A stretch of DNA of 7,322 bases from Candidatus Methanophagales archaeon ANME-1-THS. GTDB lineage: Archaea > Halobacteriota > Syntropharchaeia > Alkanophagales > Methanospirareceae. The stretch is taken from contig RXIE01000036.1 in NCBI GenBank assembly GCA_004212135.1, forward strand, positions 4,627 to 11,948. The letters run 5' to 3'. The notes under the pieces were generated by a model. The model did not search any database. It was given only the letters and a program-made list of their open reading frames with translations, and was not told the DNA's origin. The position numbers and the translations under genes are program-made. Shown in pieces: positions 5,425 to 7,322 of the stretch; the first letter of the stretch is position 1, and every line of letters starts with the position of its first letter.

Positions 5425-5444
5425 CTACACGCTCAATTCGAAAT

Positions 5445-5484
5445 AAGCCCTTTTGGGGCTTGCGGGGTCGTGGGTCGGAGCCCC
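5445..5484 (-). other. Overlapping, mutually exclusive hairpins downstream of mutL
   Basis: On the minus strand AAGCCC (5461-5456) can pair with GGGCTT (5450-5445) across a short CAAAA loop, followed by ATTTCG. The same AGCCCC strand (5460-5455) can instead pair with GGGGCT at 5484-5479. Only one stem can form at a time. It may contribute to ending the mutL transcript; no long T tract is present. Confidence 0.35.
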
Positions 5485-5492
5485 ACATGTTT

Positions 5493-5520
5493 AGGATTTC
5501 AGATTTGGGATTTAGGATTT
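5493..5520. repeat. Degenerate heptamer tandem repeat
   Basis: Four 7-bp units in a row, AGGATTT, CAGATTT, GGGATTT and AGGATTT, each ending GATTT. An 11-bp direct repeat (TTTAGGATTTC at 5490-5500 and 5511-5521) results from the same periodicity. It lies in the noncoding stretch 5355-5578 between mutL and the PIN gene, together with the hairpins and TATA box described separately. Confidence 0.7.
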
Positions 5521-5539
5521 CTTAGAAAAAGCGGAAATC
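5516..5539 (-). terminator. Possible mutL 3' hairpin
   Basis: GATTTC and GAAATC form a 6-bp inverted repeat about 40-60 nt beyond the mutL stop codon, with CTTTTTCT inside the loop on the minus strand. The T run could act as an archaeal termination signal whether or not the stem forms. Confidence 0.25.
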
Positions 5540-5578
5540 TTTAATGTCCACGGAATAGGGTGACGCAACAATAGATGT

Positions 5579-7322
5579 TTACCGCCTCTTGAACCGCTTC
5601 TCTATCTCCTTCTTACTCAGCCGTATCATCGTCGGTCGCCCATGCGGGCATGTATAGGGTATCTTTGCCGTCTTCAACTGCTCTACGAGTTCTCGCATCG
5701 AGTCATACGAGAGCTTCTCACCAGCCTTGATACTCGCTTTGCACGCTGCGGTGCTCAACAGTACCTTGATCCGTTCCTCCTTTTTACCGCTCTCCTCCAC
5801 CAATCGCATGAGGACCTCGGTTATCTCATCCTCACTGAGCATGCCATGAAAAACGACGGGTATTGCACGAATCACATAGCTGTCATCGCCAAGTCGCTCG
5901 ATATCAAAGCCCATCGTACGGAGCAACTGCTCGTGCTCGCTCAAGACATACCGCTGATGCGGGTTGAGCTGCGGCATGAGGGGTCTCAGAAGCAGTTGCT
6001 TATCAATTCGCCCCCCATAGTGCTCCACCAGCCGCTCATAATTGATTCGTTCAGCCGCAGCATGCTGATCGATCATGAGCACGTCATCCTCGTCACTCTG
6101 CGCGATGATATAACTATCAAGGACTTGATATAACGGCGCAAAACGGATATTTAAGCTGCTCATTGCGTCCTTTGCTTCAGATTCTCTCCCTGGTACCTCT
6201 TCCCGAAATGCGGTTTGAAGACTGCTCTGCGCCTTTTTCGCGCCCGGGAGACCGAAGCCTGAGAAGTCAACTGCACCCACTGCTATTCCTTCCTCGCGCG
6301 GGACTGCTTCAGGGATTAAATCAGCATGGCGTAACGTACTGAGAATAGCGTCTGCAATGAATTGAAAGAGCTCATTCGCGTGGTAAAACTGTATTTCACG
6401 CTTCGTCGGGTGGATGTTCACATTTATCTCGCGTGGATCTATAGAAAGAGCAATAACTGCAAACGGATAAACATGCTTTGGTAACAACGATGCATAACCC
6501 CGTTTAATCGCCTTCTCGATGAGCTCACTCTTCACAAACCGCCGGTTCACATACGTCAACAGGTGTTTTTTCGTGCCGTAGGATATCGAGGGTCGGGCGA
6601 TATAGCCGCGGATTGTAGCCGGGGAATGGGGCAGTGGAGGTGACGACTGCTCTGGTAACTCGATGAGCTCACTCGCCACACTCCCGCCGTATGCATTGAC
6701 AATCGCGTCCAACATTTTTCCGCTCCCTAAGGTGCTTAATATCCGGGTTTCGTCATGGATCAGCTCGAATTTTATCTCCGGATCGCTGATCGCATAGGTG
6801 ATGCAGACGTCCACGATATGCCGCAGTTCAGTGGCTTTCGATTTTATCGTACCGATTCGCGCCGGGAGGTTGTAAAAGAGGCTTTTGACTTCCAGCGTCG
6901 TGCCCACACCGCGCGTTATCCTTCTCCGGTCCTTTATCACGCCACCTTCAATCTTCAGATACGTGCCGAAATCCTCGCGTTCGTGTCTCGTGCTCAGCTC
7001 GATCCGCGAGACCGCAGCGATACTCGGCAGTGCCTCACCCCGAAATCCGAGCGTCTGTAAGCGTGCGAGGTCCTCAATGGTCCTTATTTTACTCGTTGCG
7101 TGCTTCTCAAATGCGACCTCCACATCATCTTCGCTTATACCACTCCCATCGTCCGTTATCCGGATATAATCCTGTCCACCATGACCGATCTCGATAACCA
7201 CATGCCGGCTTCCCGCATCGATCGAATTCTCAATCAATTCCTTAACCACCGATGCAGGTCGCTCGACGATCTCGCCAGCGGCTATTTTACCCACCGTCTG
7301 CTCTTCTAAAACGAATATCTGC
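5579..7322 (-). CDS. mutL: DNA mismatch repair protein MutL, endonuclease type (5' end outside window)
   Basis: MutL couples mismatch recognition by MutS to strand removal. The reading frame runs off the right edge; its visible start reads QIFVLEEQTVGKIAAGEIVERP, so the GTG at 7294 is an internal Val and the true start lies beyond 7322. Numbered from that Val, the GHKL ATPase has KELIENSIDAG (E19, N23), DDGSGI (48-53) and GFRGEAL (83-89), followed by GVGTTLEVKSLFYNLPAR (129-146) and NIHPTKREI (293-301). A short linker (about 331-382) leads to the dimerisation domain. That domain carries DQHA(X)2E(X)4E (D409 to E420), AACKASIKAG (516-525), CPHGRP (549-554) and a terminal FKR. These are the metal-binding and endonuclease motifs of Bacillus/PMS2-type MutL, absent from E. 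coli MutL, so it is predicted to nick DNA. No mutS is visible; it may lie beyond the edge. Confidence 0.96.
   Translation of the reverse strand, partial: QIFVLEEQTVGKIAAGEIVERPASVVKELIENSIDAGSRHVVIEIGHGGQDYIRITDDGSGISEDDVEVAFEKHATSKIRTIEDLARLQTLGFRGEALPSIAAVSRIELSTRHEREDFGTYLKIEGGVIKDRRRITRGVGTTLEVKSLFYNLPARIGTIKSKATELRHIVDVCITYAISDPEIKFELIHDETRILSTLGSGKMLDAIVNAYGGSVASELIELPEQSSPPLPHSPATIRGYIARPSISYGTKKHLLTYVNRRFVKSELIEKAIKRGYASLLPKHVYPFAVIALSIDPREINVNIHPTKREIQFYHANELFQFIADAILSTLRHADLIPEAVPREEGIAVGAVDFSGFGLPGAKKAQSSLQTAFREEVPGRESEAKDAMSSLNIRFAPLYQVLDSYIIAQSDEDDVLMIDQHAAAERINYERLVEHYGGRIDKQLLLRPLMPQLNPHQRYVLSEHEQLLRTMGFDIERLGDDSYVIRAIPVVFHGMLSEDEITEVLMRLVEESGKKEERIKVLLSTAACKASIKAGEKLSYDSMRELVEQLKTAKIPYTCPHGRPTMIRLSKKEIEKRFKRR

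Noticed and set aside
5490..5521. CRISPR-like repeat
   Set aside because: The units are 7 bp with no spacers and no cas gene is near, so it is a simple tandem repeat.
5642..6133. 163-residue plus-strand open frame opposite mutL
   Set aside because: It is antisense to well-conserved MutL C-terminal motifs and has no recognisable domain; it results from base composition.

Overview
The window looks archaeal, most likely from a mesophilic methanogen- or ANME-like euryarchaeon. The grounds are an Alg7/AglH-type GlcNAc-1-phosphotransferase, an HTH_45-type winged-helix regulator, TATA-like boxes placed about 25-30 bp before likely transcription starts, and a GGAGGTGA ribosome binding site. The species assignment is inference; no rRNA or tRNA gene is visible to confirm it.

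Left end (1-1035, minus strand): a ten-pass-type membrane sugar-phosphate transferase of the UDP-GlcNAc:dolichyl-phosphate family, for N-glycan or related surface polymer assembly. Its ribosome binding region lies in a perfect 26-bp pyrimidine mirror repeat. Middle (1036-3160): a regulatory block with a stand-alone PAS protein, two small paralogous winged-helix-like proteins on the plus strand, a convergent HTH_45-type winged-helix gene on the minus strand, and the decayed remains of a second HTH_45 gene. The PAS gene and the first small gene share a dyad-like site exactly 33 bp before a TTTAAAA box, suggesting co-regulation. The second small gene has a different CGATCG dyad just after its TATA box.

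Right part (3161-7322, all minus strand, listed in transcription order): mutL (5' end beyond the window), a noncoding stretch with repeats and hairpins, an Fcf1/VapC9-like PIN-domain protein, a truncated second PIN protein, and moeA for molybdenum/tungsten cofactor maturation. MutL retains the C-terminal endonuclease motifs. MoeA and the intact PIN protein both carry glutamate-rich insertions; the one in MoeA comes from a (GAA)8 microsatellite.

Most of the window is housekeeping. The part most likely to hold something undescribed is the PAS/winged-helix block with its duplicated promoter module (about 1200-2580), but its role cannot be stated from sequence alone.
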